This document shows, piece after piece, positions 7,190-14,075 of a stretch of 20,205 nucleotides of DNA (within the stretch, counting starts at the first letter, position 1; every line of letters begins with the position of its first letter). The stretch is taken from NCBI GenBank assembly GCA_005879505.1, contig VBKQ01000115.1:1-20205 (forward strand), given 5' to 3'. This DNA is from Deltaproteobacteria bacterium. Its GTDB lineage: Bacteria > Myxococcota > Myxococcia > Myxococcales > 40CM-4-68-19. The notes under the pieces are model-generated. The model worked only from the letters and a program-made list of their open reading frames with translations, had not been told where the DNA came from and made no database searches. Both the position numbers and the translations under genes were made by a program.

Positions 7190-8164
7190 ATGCCGGCCTG
7201 GAACATCATTCAAGCGGTCAACGACGCGTTGCGGATCGAGATGCGCCGCGATCCCCGCGTCGTGGTGATGGGCGAGGACGTGGGAAAATTCGGAGGCGTC
7301 TTCCGCGCCACCCTGGGTTTGATCGAGGAGTTCGGGGCCGACCGCGTCATCGATACCCCGCTCGCCGAGGCGGGCATCATCGGGGCGGCGATCGGGATGG
7401 CGATGTACGGACTGCGGCCGGTCCCCGAGATCCAGTTCTCGGACTTCATCTTTCCGGCCTTCGATCAGATCGTGAACGAGCTGGCCAAGCTCCGGTATCG
7501 CAGCGGGGGGCAGTACAGCGCGCCGGTGGTGATCCGCACCCCGGTGGGCGGCGGAATCAAAGGCGGCCACTATCACTCGCAGTCGCCGGAGGCGCTCTTC
7601 ATCCATACGCCTGGACTGCAAGTGATCTGCCCCTCCAATCCGGTCGATGCGAAGGGCCTCCTGATCTCCGCCATCCGCCAGGATGACCCGGTGATCTTCA
7701 TGGAGCCGAAGCGCGTCTACCGGGCCGCGAAGGGTGAGGTGCCGGAAGGCGAGTACACGGTGCCCATCGGCGAGGCGAAGGTGGTGCGCGAGGGGCGGGG
7801 CATGACGGTGATCGCCTGGGGCGCGATGCTGCACGAGGCGCAGCAAGCGGTGGAGCAAGCCCCGGAGCTGGACGCGGAGCTGATCGATCTGCGCACGCTG
7901 TGGCCACTCGACGTCGAGAGGCTGGCCCGCAGCGTGCGCAAGACCGGCCGCTGCGCCATCGTCCAGGAAGCGCCGCGTACCTGCGGCTTCGCCGCGGAGA
8001 TCAGCGCCCTGATCCAGGAGCGCTGCTTCACCTCGCTCGAGGCCCCGATCGCCCGCATCACCGGCTGGGATACGCCCTTTCCCTATACGCTCGAAAACGA
8101 GTACCTGCCGCTCGCGCCCCGCATCCTCGGAGCGCTGCGCGGGCTGAAAGCATACGAGGCCTGA
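7190..8164 (+). CDS. bkdA2: branched-chain 2-oxoacid dehydrogenase E1 component, beta subunit
   Basis: The E1-beta subunit forms the alpha2beta2 thiamine diphosphate enzyme that decarboxylates 2-oxoacids and acylates the E2 lipoyl group. The 324-residue product has the family features MGEDVG, TPLAEAGIIGAAIGMA, FSDFIFPAFDQIVNE and RTPVGGGIKGGHYHSQ, with a C-terminal transketolase-C domain (LRTLWPLD). The HYHSQSPEA stretch and EPKRVYRAAKGEVPEGEY resemble branched-chain (2-oxoisovalerate) rather than pyruvate-type subunits; that assignment is by recall of the family. It precedes E2 and is separated from its alpha partner by the E2 gene, a less common order than alpha-beta-E2. Confidence 0.94.
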   Translation: MPAWNIIQAVNDALRIEMRRDPRVVVMGEDVGKFGGVFRATLGLIEEFGADRVIDTPLAEAGIIGAAIGMAMYGLRPVPEIQFSDFIFPAFDQIVNELAKLRYRSGGQYSAPVVIRTPVGGGIKGGHYHSQSPEALFIHTPGLQVICPSNPVDAKGLLISAIRQDDPVIFMEPKRVYRAAKGEVPEGEYTVPIGEAKVVREGRGMTVIAWGAMLHEAQQAVEQAPELDAELIDLRTLWPLDVERLARSVRKTGRCAIVQEAPRTCGFAAEISALIQERCFTSLEAPIARITGWDTPFPYTLENEYLPLAPRILGALRGLKAYEA

Positions 8165-8165
8165 C

Positions 8166-9488
8166 ATGGCCCAGTTCGAGTTCAAGCTGCCGGACATCGG
8201 CGAGGGCGTGGTGGAGGGCGAGATCGTCAAGTGGCTGGTCAAGGCGGGCGACCAGATCGTGGAGGACCAGCCGCTGGTCGAGGTCATGACGGACAAGGCC
8301 ACCGTCACCATCCCCAGCCCGCGGCGTGGGAAGGTGGTGCGCACCTTCGGTAACGAAGGGGACATCGCCAAGGTGCATTCCACGCTTGTGGTGCTGGAGC
8401 TGGAAGGCGGCGGCGCCGTCCAGGCGACGCCCAGCACCGGCGCTCCGGCGCAGGCCGCGCCGCCCCTGCCTCCCGGGGAGGCAGGTCAGCCAGCACCGCT
8501 CCAGACCGCCAACGTCCCCCGCCCCCAGGCCGGTGCGTCAGCCCACGGTGCCCAGACCAGCGCCCAGGCCGGGGGAAACGGCGACGGGCACAAGGTGCTC
8601 GCCACTCCCGTGACCCGCCGGATTGCGCGCGAGATGGGGGTCGATCTCGGTTCCCTCCAGGGCTCCGGGCCGCAGGGCAGGGTGATGAAAGCGGACGTGC
8701 TCGCGCATGCGGAGAACAAGATGGCGCGGCCGCCGGTGCAGGCACCGGCGCGCATGGAGGCGCTGGCGCAGGACGAGGTGCGGCCGCTGCGCGGCCTGCG
8801 CAAGAGCATCGCGAAGAGCATGGTGCAGAGCCATGCGCACGTCGTGCCGTTCACCTTCGTGGAGGAATGCGATACCGGGCCGCTGACCTCCCTGCGCGAG
8901 CGCGTCAATGCCGAGCTGACCCGCCGCGGCGAGGCGAAGCTGAGCTATCTCCCGTTCATCGCCAAGGCCCTGCTGCAAGGGTTCGCCAAGTATCCCGAGC
9001 TGAATGCCTTGATGGACGAGGAGAAGCAGGCGCTGGTGGTGAAGAAGGACGTGAACGTCGGGTTCGGCGCCGCGACCGCGCAGGGGCTGACGGTGTTCGT
9101 GGTCAAGGACGTGCGCGCCAAGACGCTCCGCGAGATCGGGGCGGAGCTCGATCGGCTGGCGAAGGCGGCACGGGAGCAGAAGCTGCAGCTGCAGGACCTG
9201 CAGGGCTCGACGTTCACCGTCACCTCGCTGGGCAAGGATGGGGGCCTGCTCGCGACGCCGGTGGTCAAGCACCCGGAAGTCGGCATTCTTGGAATCCACA
9301 AGATCAAGGAGTGGGCGAAGCCGGTGCGGCGGGCGGACGGTACCGTCGGCGTGGAGATCGCCGAGCGGATGAACCTCTCCTGCTCGTTCGATCACCGCGT
9401 GATCGACGGGCACATCGGCGCCGCGTTCCTCTACGAGGTCATCCACGCGCTGGAAGCACCGGAGCTGCTGCTCATCGACCAGCTCTGA
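8166..9488 (+). CDS. bkdB: branched-chain 2-oxoacid dehydrogenase E2 (dihydrolipoyl acyltransferase)
   Basis: E2 is the core of the complex and transfers the acyl group from lipoyl to CoA. Domains in the 440-residue product are as follows. One lipoyl domain occupies residues 1-78, with the modified K44 in MTDKATV. A flexible Ala/Pro/Gly/Gln-rich linker covers about 79-140. A peripheral-subunit-binding domain covers about 143-180 (TPVTRRIAREMGVDL, GRVMKADVL). A second short linker leads to the catalytic domain, with the active-site H410 and D414 in DHRVIDG near the C-terminus. There is a single lipoyl domain, as in branched-chain E2s. The ATG lies one base after the E1-beta stop, so the genes are coupled. 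The lipoyl lysine is the predicted substrate of the neighbouring LipB and LipA. Confidence 0.96.
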   Translation: MAQFEFKLPDIGEGVVEGEIVKWLVKAGDQIVEDQPLVEVMTDKATVTIPSPRRGKVVRTFGNEGDIAKVHSTLVVLELEGGGAVQATPSTGAPAQAAPPLPPGEAGQPAPLQTANVPRPQAGASAHGAQTSAQAGGNGDGHKVLATPVTRRIAREMGVDLGSLQGSGPQGRVMKADVLAHAENKMARPPVQAPARMEALAQDEVRPLRGLRKSIAKSMVQSHAHVVPFTFVEECDTGPLTSLRERVNAELTRRGEAKLSYLPFIAKALLQGFAKYPELNALMDEEKQALVVKKDVNVGFGAATAQGLTVFVVKDVRAKTLREIGAELDRLAKAAREQKLQLQDLQGSTFTVTSLGKDGGLLATPVVKHPEVGILGIHKIKEWAKPVRRADGTVGVEIAERMNLSCSFDHRVIDGHIGAAFLYEVIHALEAPELLLIDQL

Positions 9489-9559
9489 CCTGGCATGATG
9501 CACTCCCCCGAGGATGCACGGTTGCGACGGCGGCCTGGTTCCTCTAGATCTGCCGTCCC

Positions 9560-10486
9560 ATGCGGGCCGCCCGAAAGCTCGAGACCCCTCCGATTTCCGC
9601 GATCGCGCTCGAAGCGAGCGATTGGATCTTCCCCGCCCTCCGCGAAGGAGGCGCGATGCTGCTGCGCGGCTTCCCCCTCGTGCCGTATCTCTGCCAGATC
9701 TTCGGCAACGCTGGTGACGAGACGAAGGGCCGGCAGATGCCCTCCCACATGGCATCGCGGAGCGTGAACCAGGTGAGCTGGTCGAGCTGCATCGGCACGC
9801 AGCTGCCGCAGGCGGTCGGCGCGGCCATGGCCGCGCGCATCAAGGGCGACCGCACCGTCATCGCCGCCTACCTGGGTGACGGGGCGAGCAGCGAAGGCGA
9901 CTTCCACGTGGCGATGAACTTCGCGGGGGTGTTCAAGGCGCCGGTGGTGTTCATCTGCCAGAACAACCACTGGGCGATCAGCGTGCCCACCGCGAAACAG
10001 ACGGCCAGCGAATCGATCGCGGTGAAGGCCGTCGCCTACGGATTTCCCGGCGTGAAGGTCGACGGCAACGACGCCGTCGCCGTCTACCGGGCGGTCAAGG
10101 AGGCGCTGGACCGCGCTCGCAGCGGCGGCGGCCCCACGCTGGTCGAATGCGAGACCTACCGCATCGGCGCGCATAGCTCGTCGGACGACCCGACGCGGTA
10201 CCGCGACGAGCAGGAGGTCGAGCAGTGGAAGAAGCGCGACCCGCTGGAGCTGCTGCGGTCGCGGCTGCAAGCCTGGGGCCTGTGGACGGCGCGCCAGGAA
10301 GACGAGCTCCGCGCGCAGGTGCTCGAGGAAGTGAACGGCGCCATCGCCGAGGCGGAGAAGAAGCCCGATCCCGCGCGCGAATCGCTCTTCGACGACGTCT
10401 ACGCGAACCAGCCCTGGTCGCTGCGCGAGCAGCGCGAGGAGCTGCTCGCGTCGCCCCCTGCCGCGCGCGCCAAGCAGTCGCCCTGA
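9560..10486 (+). CDS. bkdA1: branched-chain 2-oxoacid dehydrogenase E1 alpha subunit, N-terminally short
   Basis: The 308-residue product matches branched-chain E1-alpha from about residue 12 on. It shows SDWIFPALREGG, the conserved GRQMPSH loop, the thiamine diphosphate motif starting at GDG (106-108) and ending in N135-N136, and H205 in GAHSSSDDP, the region phosphorylated in mammalian enzymes. Homologues carry roughly 50-70 more residues before this point, including a helix and a GQEA motif. These are absent: a TAG at 9545-9547 closes the frame, and only 71 bases separate it from the E2 stop. The Tyr of the usual YREAG is Leu here. No clear Shine-Dalgarno precedes the ATG at 9560. An in-frame ATG at 9656 has AAGGAGG before it but would lose still more of the fold. 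Activity is uncertain. Confidence 0.85.
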   Translation: MRAARKLETPPISAIALEASDWIFPALREGGAMLLRGFPLVPYLCQIFGNAGDETKGRQMPSHMASRSVNQVSWSSCIGTQLPQAVGAAMAARIKGDRTVIAAYLGDGASSEGDFHVAMNFAGVFKAPVVFICQNNHWAISVPTAKQTASESIAVKAVAYGFPGVKVDGNDAVAVYRAVKEALDRARSGGGPTLVECETYRIGAHSSSDDPTRYRDEQEVEQWKKRDPLELLRSRLQAWGLWTARQEDELRAQVLEEVNGAIAEAEKKPDPARESLFDDVYANQPWSLREQREELLASPPAARAKQSP

Positions 10487-10509
10487 GTACAATCTCCCCC
10501 GTGACCCGC

Positions 10510-11556
10510 ATGCTGCACGTCCGCCGCCTCGGCTGCGTCGAATACCAGGACGGGCTCGCCATGCAGAAGCTTCTGGTGGAGGCGCGCGCGCAGGGCCTCG
10601 TACCCGATACGCTGCTGCTGCTCGAGCATCCTCCGGTCATCACGCTGGGACGCGGAGCGAAGGCCGAGAACGTCCTCTGGTCGCCGCAGATGCTCGCGGC
10701 CCGCGGCTTCGAGCTGTTCGAGACGGACCGCGGCGGGGACGTCACCTATCACGGCCCGGGGCAGATCGTCGGGTACCCGGTCGTGGACCTGAAGCCGGAT
10801 CGCAAGGACGTCCGCAAGTATGTCGCGTCGGTCGAAGAGCTCATGATCCGGGTCGCCGCTGAATACGGGATCGCCGCACATCGAGTCGCGGGCCGCATCG
10901 GCGTCTGGACCCCGGCGGGCAAGCTCGGCGCCGTCGGAGTGCACATCTCGCGCTGGATCACCTCGCACGGCTTCGCCTTCAACGTCCGGACGGATCTGAC
11001 GGACTTCTCCGCCATCGTGCCCTGCGGTATCGACGACGCGAGCGTCGCTTCGCTGCAATCGCTGCTCGCGGACGCGCCGCCGGTGCACGAGGTGGAAGAC
11101 GTCATCGCGCTGAAGGCGGGCGAGGTGTGGGAGAGCGAGACCTCGGAGCTGCTGCCCGAGCTGCAGACGGTCAGCGTCACGCTGCAGCGCGAGGACGGAC
11201 GCGTGCTCCTGCTCAAGCGGCGCGCCGAGCGGGGCGGGTTCTGGCAGATCCTCACCGGCCGCATCGAGCCCGGCGAAAGTCCGCTCCAGACCGCGGCGCG
11301 CGAGGTGCACGAGGAGACCGGCTTCTCTCCGCGCCTCGACGAGATTCGCGAGCTCGGATACGCGCACGGCTTCGCGCTGGGCGGCCGCGTCCCGCCGCTC
11401 TTTGCGCGCGAGACGGCGTTCGCAGCCACGGTGTCGGGCGAGCCGCGTCTTTCGGACGAGCATGACGAGCACCGCTGGTGCACCCCGGACGAAGCGCTCC
11501 AGCTCCTGCCCTTCGCCGGTCTGCGGCGCGCCGTGCGCCTTTCTCAGGCCGCCTGA
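10510..11556 (+). CDS. lipB: fusion of octanoyltransferase LipB with a C-terminal Nudix hydrolase domain
   Basis: The 348-residue product has two domains. Residues about 1-210 are LipB, which moves octanoate from acyl-carrier protein to lipoyl domains. Visible are RGGDVTYHGPGQ (from residue 75), the catalytic K138 in GKLGAVGVHISRW and the acyl-accepting C172 in IVPCGI. Residues about 215-348 are a Nudix hydrolase with an intact box starting at G250: GRIEPGESPLQTAAREVHEE, then TGF. Segments such as LLLKRR, FWQILTG and the late DEHRW resemble dihydroneopterin-triphosphate pyrophosphatase (NudB), the step after FolE, whose gene lies about 2.3 kb away. No stop or frame change separates the domains. 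A GTG at 10501 is an alternative start; neither has a clear ribosome site. LipB function is near certain; the Nudix substrate is inference. Confidence 0.93.
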   Translation: MLHVRRLGCVEYQDGLAMQKLLVEARAQGLVPDTLLLLEHPPVITLGRGAKAENVLWSPQMLAARGFELFETDRGGDVTYHGPGQIVGYPVVDLKPDRKDVRKYVASVEELMIRVAAEYGIAAHRVAGRIGVWTPAGKLGAVGVHISRWITSHGFAFNVRTDLTDFSAIVPCGIDDASVASLQSLLADAPPVHEVEDVIALKAGEVWESETSELLPELQTVSVTLQREDGRVLLLKRRAERGGFWQILTGRIEPGESPLQTAAREVHEETGFSPRLDEIRELGYAHGFALGGRVPPLFARETAFAATVSGEPRLSDEHDEHRWCTPDEALQLLPFAGLRRAVRLSQAA

Positions 11557-11722
11557 CTTCGGCGCACCCGCACGCACAGCGTACCCATATGGGCCTGGCG
11601 CGCGCGCCCTTCGCGCCCGCTGATCTACGCGGCGGCAGCCTGCTCCGGGATCGCGCTCGTCGGAGCCGCGCTGCAGCGCTCCACGCCGAGCGCGCACGCC
11701 GCAGCCGACGTGCGCTCGAGCC
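11557..11722. other. intergenic region between convergent lipB-Nudix and ribA
   Basis: These 166 bases separate two converging genes. An imperfect hairpin (11662-11682, GGAG/CTCC ends, TGCA loop) is present, but no T-run follows on either strand, so it is not a convincing intrinsic terminator. In the lipB frame, after its stop, the DNA reads as a signal-peptide-like stretch (about 11614-11700: RPLIYAAAACSGIALVG and on to SAHAA) with no in-frame start codon. An ATG at 11589 lies in another frame. It may be a decayed small secreted protein gene or chance. Confidence 0.4.
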
Positions 11723-12373
11723 CTACGCCGGGGTCTTCTGCTCCGCCAGCTCGATGAGGTGACCGGTCCGCTCGCGCTTGGTTTTCAGGTAACCGATGTT
11801 GTGCGGGTTGGTCTTCGCCAGCGAAGGAATCCGGCGGCGGACGGCCACTCCCTCGGCTTCCAGCGCCGCGATCTTCGCCGGATTGTTGGTGATCAGGTCG
11901 ATCGAGCGAGCTCCGAGCTGCTTCAGCATCTGCGCGGCGATGTCATAGCGGCGCAGATCATCGCCGAACCCCAGGGCGCGGTTCGCCTCGTACGTATCGG
12001 CGCCCCGTGCCTGGAGCGCGTAAGCGCGGATCTTGTTCCCGAGACCGATGCCGCGGCCTTCCTGGCGCAGGTAGATCACCGCGCCGCGTTCGGAGCTCCC
12101 GATCAGATCGAGAGCGTGCTCGAGCTGCTCGCGACAATCGCACTTCAGCGATCCGAGGATCTCGCTGGTGAGGCACTCGCTGTGCACCCGCACGGGCACG
12201 CCCCCGTGACCGCGCAGATCGCCCTTGACCGCTACCACGTGCTCTTTGTCGGTGCCCCTCTCCCGGAAGACCATCACTCGCAACAAGCCGTGCCGCGTCG
12301 GCAGCGGCGCCTCCGAGTACAGCTCGACGAGGTCGGTGGGCGGGGGAACGGCGTGCAGGTGAGCGGTCGACAA
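11723..12373 (-). CDS. ribA: GTP cyclohydrolase II
   Basis: RibA converts GTP to 2,5-diamino-6-ribosylamino-pyrimidinone 5'-phosphate, formate and pyrophosphate, the first step of riboflavin synthesis. The 216-residue product is a stand-alone RibA without the RibB domain. It has the zinc ligands in HSECLTSEILGSLKCDC, the GTP-binding RQEGRGIGLGNKI, and the late TNNPAKIAALEAEGV. I chose a TTG start at 12373 because AGAGGAGG lies five bases before it and the protein then begins close to the usual family N-terminus. The longer frame from the ATG at 12475 would add 34 residues of unconserved sequence and lacks such a site. The gene is divergent from queD and convergent with lipB-Nudix. Confidence 0.95.
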   Translation of the reverse strand: MSTAHLHAVPPPTDLVELYSEAPLPTRHGLLRVMVFRERGTDKEHVVAVKGDLRGHGGVPVRVHSECLTSEILGSLKCDCREQLEHALDLIGSSERGAVIYLRQEGRGIGLGNKIRAYALQARGADTYEANRALGFGDDLRRYDIAAQMLKQLGARSIDLITNNPAKIAALEAEGVAVRRRIPSLAKTNPHNIGYLKTKRERTGHLIELAEQKTPA

Positions 12374-12386
12374 GGCTGCCTCCTCT
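12374..12386 (-). promoter_or_regulatory. strong Shine-Dalgarno that sets the ribA TTG start
   Basis: On the minus strand AGAGGAGG is followed by five bases (CAGCC) and then TTG at 12373. The near-perfect anti-SD match and spacing argue that translation starts at this TTG rather than at the ATG 102 bases upstream. Confidence 0.75.
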
Positions 12387-12470
12387 TCCAGCAGATTGGA
12401 TGCGTCTCCAGAGGGTAGGGTTCTTGTTCCGCTCAAAACGCTCCGGAGGCTGGCGCTTTTTGCCCGCCCG

Positions 12471-12483
12471 AGCATCGGATGCT
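12471..12483. repeat. short inverted repeat before queD
   Basis: AGCATC-G-GATGCT is a perfect inverted repeat with 6-base arms and a 1-base centre, ending 12 bases before the queD ATG and lying in the ribA-queD divergent region. It could be an operator. It overlaps the upstream ATG of the longer ribA frame, which may partly explain its presence. Confidence 0.3.
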
Positions 12484-12495
12484 ACAGGGAGCGCC

Positions 12496-12858
12496 ATGCA
12501 TCAGATCGAGGTCGATTTCAGCTTTGCCGCCGCTCATCGGTTGCCGCGCTATAGCGGCAAGTGCTTCAACCTGCACGGCCACAACTACCGGTTCCAGGTC
12601 GTGCTGCGCGGGGACCCCGATCCGTACTCCGGCATCTTCGTGGACTTCTCCGACGTGGAGAAGTCGGTCAAGGAGCACGTCCTCGATCGCGTCGATCACA
12701 CGAACTTGAACGACTTCATCGAGAACCCCACCGCCGAGAACATCGCCACCTGGATGTGGCACCGCCTGGAAGGGAAGTTGCCGGGGCTGGTCGAGATCCG
12801 CCTCTGGGAGATCCCGACGAGCTGCGTGGTCTACCGCGGGCCTCACGGGAACTGGTGA
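12496..12858 (+). CDS. queD: 6-carboxy-tetrahydropterin synthase (QueD / PTPS family)
   Basis: QueD turns 7,8-dihydroneopterin triphosphate, the FolE product, into 6-carboxy-5,6,7,8-tetrahydropterin for queuosine synthesis. The 120-residue product has zinc ligands H14 (AAHRL), H27 and H29 (HGHNY), and the catalytic C23 in CFNLHGH. The CxxxHGH form distinguishes it from the Glu-bearing PTPS-III bypass enzymes of folate synthesis. Near the C-terminus it has WEIPTSCVVYRG. The ATG at 12496 is preceded by AGGGAG five bases upstream. The stop is directly followed by the folE ATG (TGAATG). QueE and QueC are not in the window, so a general pterin role cannot be excluded. Confidence 0.92.
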   Translation: MHQIEVDFSFAAAHRLPRYSGKCFNLHGHNYRFQVVLRGDPDPYSGIFVDFSDVEKSVKEHVLDRVDHTNLNDFIENPTAENIATWMWHRLEGKLPGLVEIRLWEIPTSCVVYRGPHGNW

Positions 12859-13452
12859 ATGGCGCTTCCCGATCGCAAAGCACGGTCGCCCGACCGCAAG
12901 GCGCTCGCCAAGGCGATCGAGGATCTCCTTCTCGCCTCCGGCGCCGAGCTCGATGCGGAGACGCGCGAGACCCCCGCCCGCGTGGCGAAGGCGTTCAGCG
13001 AGGATCTCCTCGACGGCTACGCGCGGGATCCGATCGAGACGCTGAAGAGCTCCCTGGTGCCCGCTCCCCGGCGGGGCGAGCTGGTGATCGCCTCCCAGAT
13101 CGACTTCCACGGCATGTGCCCTCACCACCTGCTCCCCTACAAAGGCAGCGCGGCAGTCGGGTACGTCGCGGACCAATGGCTAGTCGGGTTCGGCAAGATC
13201 GCCGAGGCGACCGACGCGCTGGCGCACCGGCTCATCCTTCAGGAGCAGCTCGTGCACCGGCTCTGCGAGAGCGTAGCGGCTGCGTTGAGCCCGCTGGGAG
13301 TGGGCGTGGTGATCGTCGCCGAGCACGGCTGCATGCAGGTGCGCGGGCCCATGCGCAGGCAGAGCCGGGTGACGGTGGAGGCGTGGGCGGGCGTGTTCGA
13401 GAAAGACTCGGAGCTGCGCCACTCGCTCTCGCGGCGCGCGGAAGGTGGATGA
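12859..13452 (+). CDS. folE: GTP cyclohydrolase I
   Basis: FolE hydrolyses GTP to 7,8-dihydroneopterin triphosphate, the branch point for folate and queuosine. The 197-residue product carries the zinc ligands C87 and H90 in MCPHHLLP and C158 in EHGCM, with the catalytic H156 in the same motif. It also has GFGKIAEATDALAHRLILQE and the C-terminal RGPMRRQSRVTVEA. It is slightly shorter than the E. coli enzyme, mostly at the N-terminus. The start abuts the queD stop and the end overlaps the SDR gene by four bases (ATGA). Pairing with queD, and with a NudB-like domain about 2.3 kb away, fits a shared pterin supply. Confidence 0.96.
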   Translation: MALPDRKARSPDRKALAKAIEDLLLASGAELDAETRETPARVAKAFSEDLLDGYARDPIETLKSSLVPAPRRGELVIASQIDFHGMCPHHLLPYKGSAAVGYVADQWLVGFGKIAEATDALAHRLILQEQLVHRLCESVAAALSPLGVGVVIVAEHGCMQVRGPMRRQSRVTVEAWAGVFEKDSELRHSLSRRAEGG

Positions 13453-14075
13453 AAGCGCTGGTCACAGGCGCCTCCCGCGGGATCGGCCGCGCCGTCGCCG
13501 AGGCCCTGATCGCCGAAGGGATCCAGGTTGCCGTGTGCGCTTTGCGCGCGGCGCCCGAAGTGCCAGGCGCTGCGTTCGCAAAGCGCTGCGACGTCTCGGA
13601 TGAGGTCGAGGTGCGCGCGCTCTTTGCCGAGGCCGGCCGTTGCGACTGCGTGGTGTTGAACGCCGGCGTGCTCGAGCGGGCTCCGATCGAGGATTTCACC
13701 GCTGCGCAATGGGATCGGGTCCTGGGCGTGAACCTCCGCGGTGCGTTCCTCTGCGCGCGCGAAGCATTCCGTACGGGCGCCACCCGCATCGTCGGCATCG
13801 GATCCGTCAGCGGCACGCTGGGAACGGCGCACGCGGCGGCCTACAATGCGAGCAAGTGGGGGCTCACCGGCCTCGTCAAGTCGCTGGCCGAAGAAGGGCG
13901 CGGACGGGGCATTTTCTGCGCCGCGGTCTTGCCCGGCGCGGTGGACACCGAGATGCTGAAGCAGACGCCGTTTCCGCCCCGCATGCGCCCGCAAGAAGTT
14001 GCGCGGGTGGTGAAATTCCTCTGCACCGACGCCCCCTTCGCGATGACGGGGACCGCCGTCGAGGTGTTCGGGTGA
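13449..14075 (+). CDS. short-chain dehydrogenase/reductase (SDR)
   Basis: A classical SDR of 208 residues, somewhat short for the family. It has the cofactor motif TGASRGIG near the N-terminus, NAG in the core, and catalytic S119, Y132 and K136 (YNASK), with PGAVDTEM after the active site. The substrate is unknown; similar proteins reduce 3-oxoacyl groups, ketones and pterins. Its place after folE invites a pteridine-reductase reading, but the canonical TGxxxGIG motif differs from the Arg-bearing motif of PTR1/FolM-type enzymes, so I do not assign that. The ATG overlaps the folE stop by four bases (ATGA), and its own stop overlaps the next GTG by four bases (GTGA). Confidence 0.9.
   Translation: MKALVTGASRGIGRAVAEALIAEGIQVAVCALRAAPEVPGAAFAKRCDVSDEVEVRALFAEAGRCDCVVLNAGVLERAPIEDFTAAQWDRVLGVNLRGAFLCAREAFRTGATRIVGIGSVSGTLGTAHAAAYNASKWGLTGLVKSLAEEGRGRGIFCAAVLPGAVDTEMLKQTPFPPRMRPQEVARVVKFLCTDAPFAMTGTAVEVFG

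Noticed and set aside
6149..8437. A 762-residue minus-strand frame.
   Set aside because: It is antisense to lipA, E1-beta and part of E2, all firmly identified. Its length only reflects scarce stops in GC-rich DNA.
9489..9559. A sigma-54 promoter at TGGCATGATGCA, or a coding remnant of the E1-alpha N-terminus.
   Set aside because: The spacing and -12 element do not fit sigma-54, and no frame gives the GQEA-type sequence.
8538..9755. A 405-residue minus-strand frame opposite E2.
   Set aside because: It has His/Arg/Leu-rich shadow composition and no recognisable motif; E2 on the plus strand is certain.
11662..11682. Intrinsic terminator between lipB-Nudix and ribA.
   Set aside because: The hairpin has a bulge and no T-run follows on either strand.
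13449..14075. Assigning the SDR as a pteridine reductase (FolM/PTR1) because it follows folE.
   Set aside because: The cofactor motif is the canonical TGASRGIG rather than the Arg-containing motif expected for that group. Context alone is not enough.
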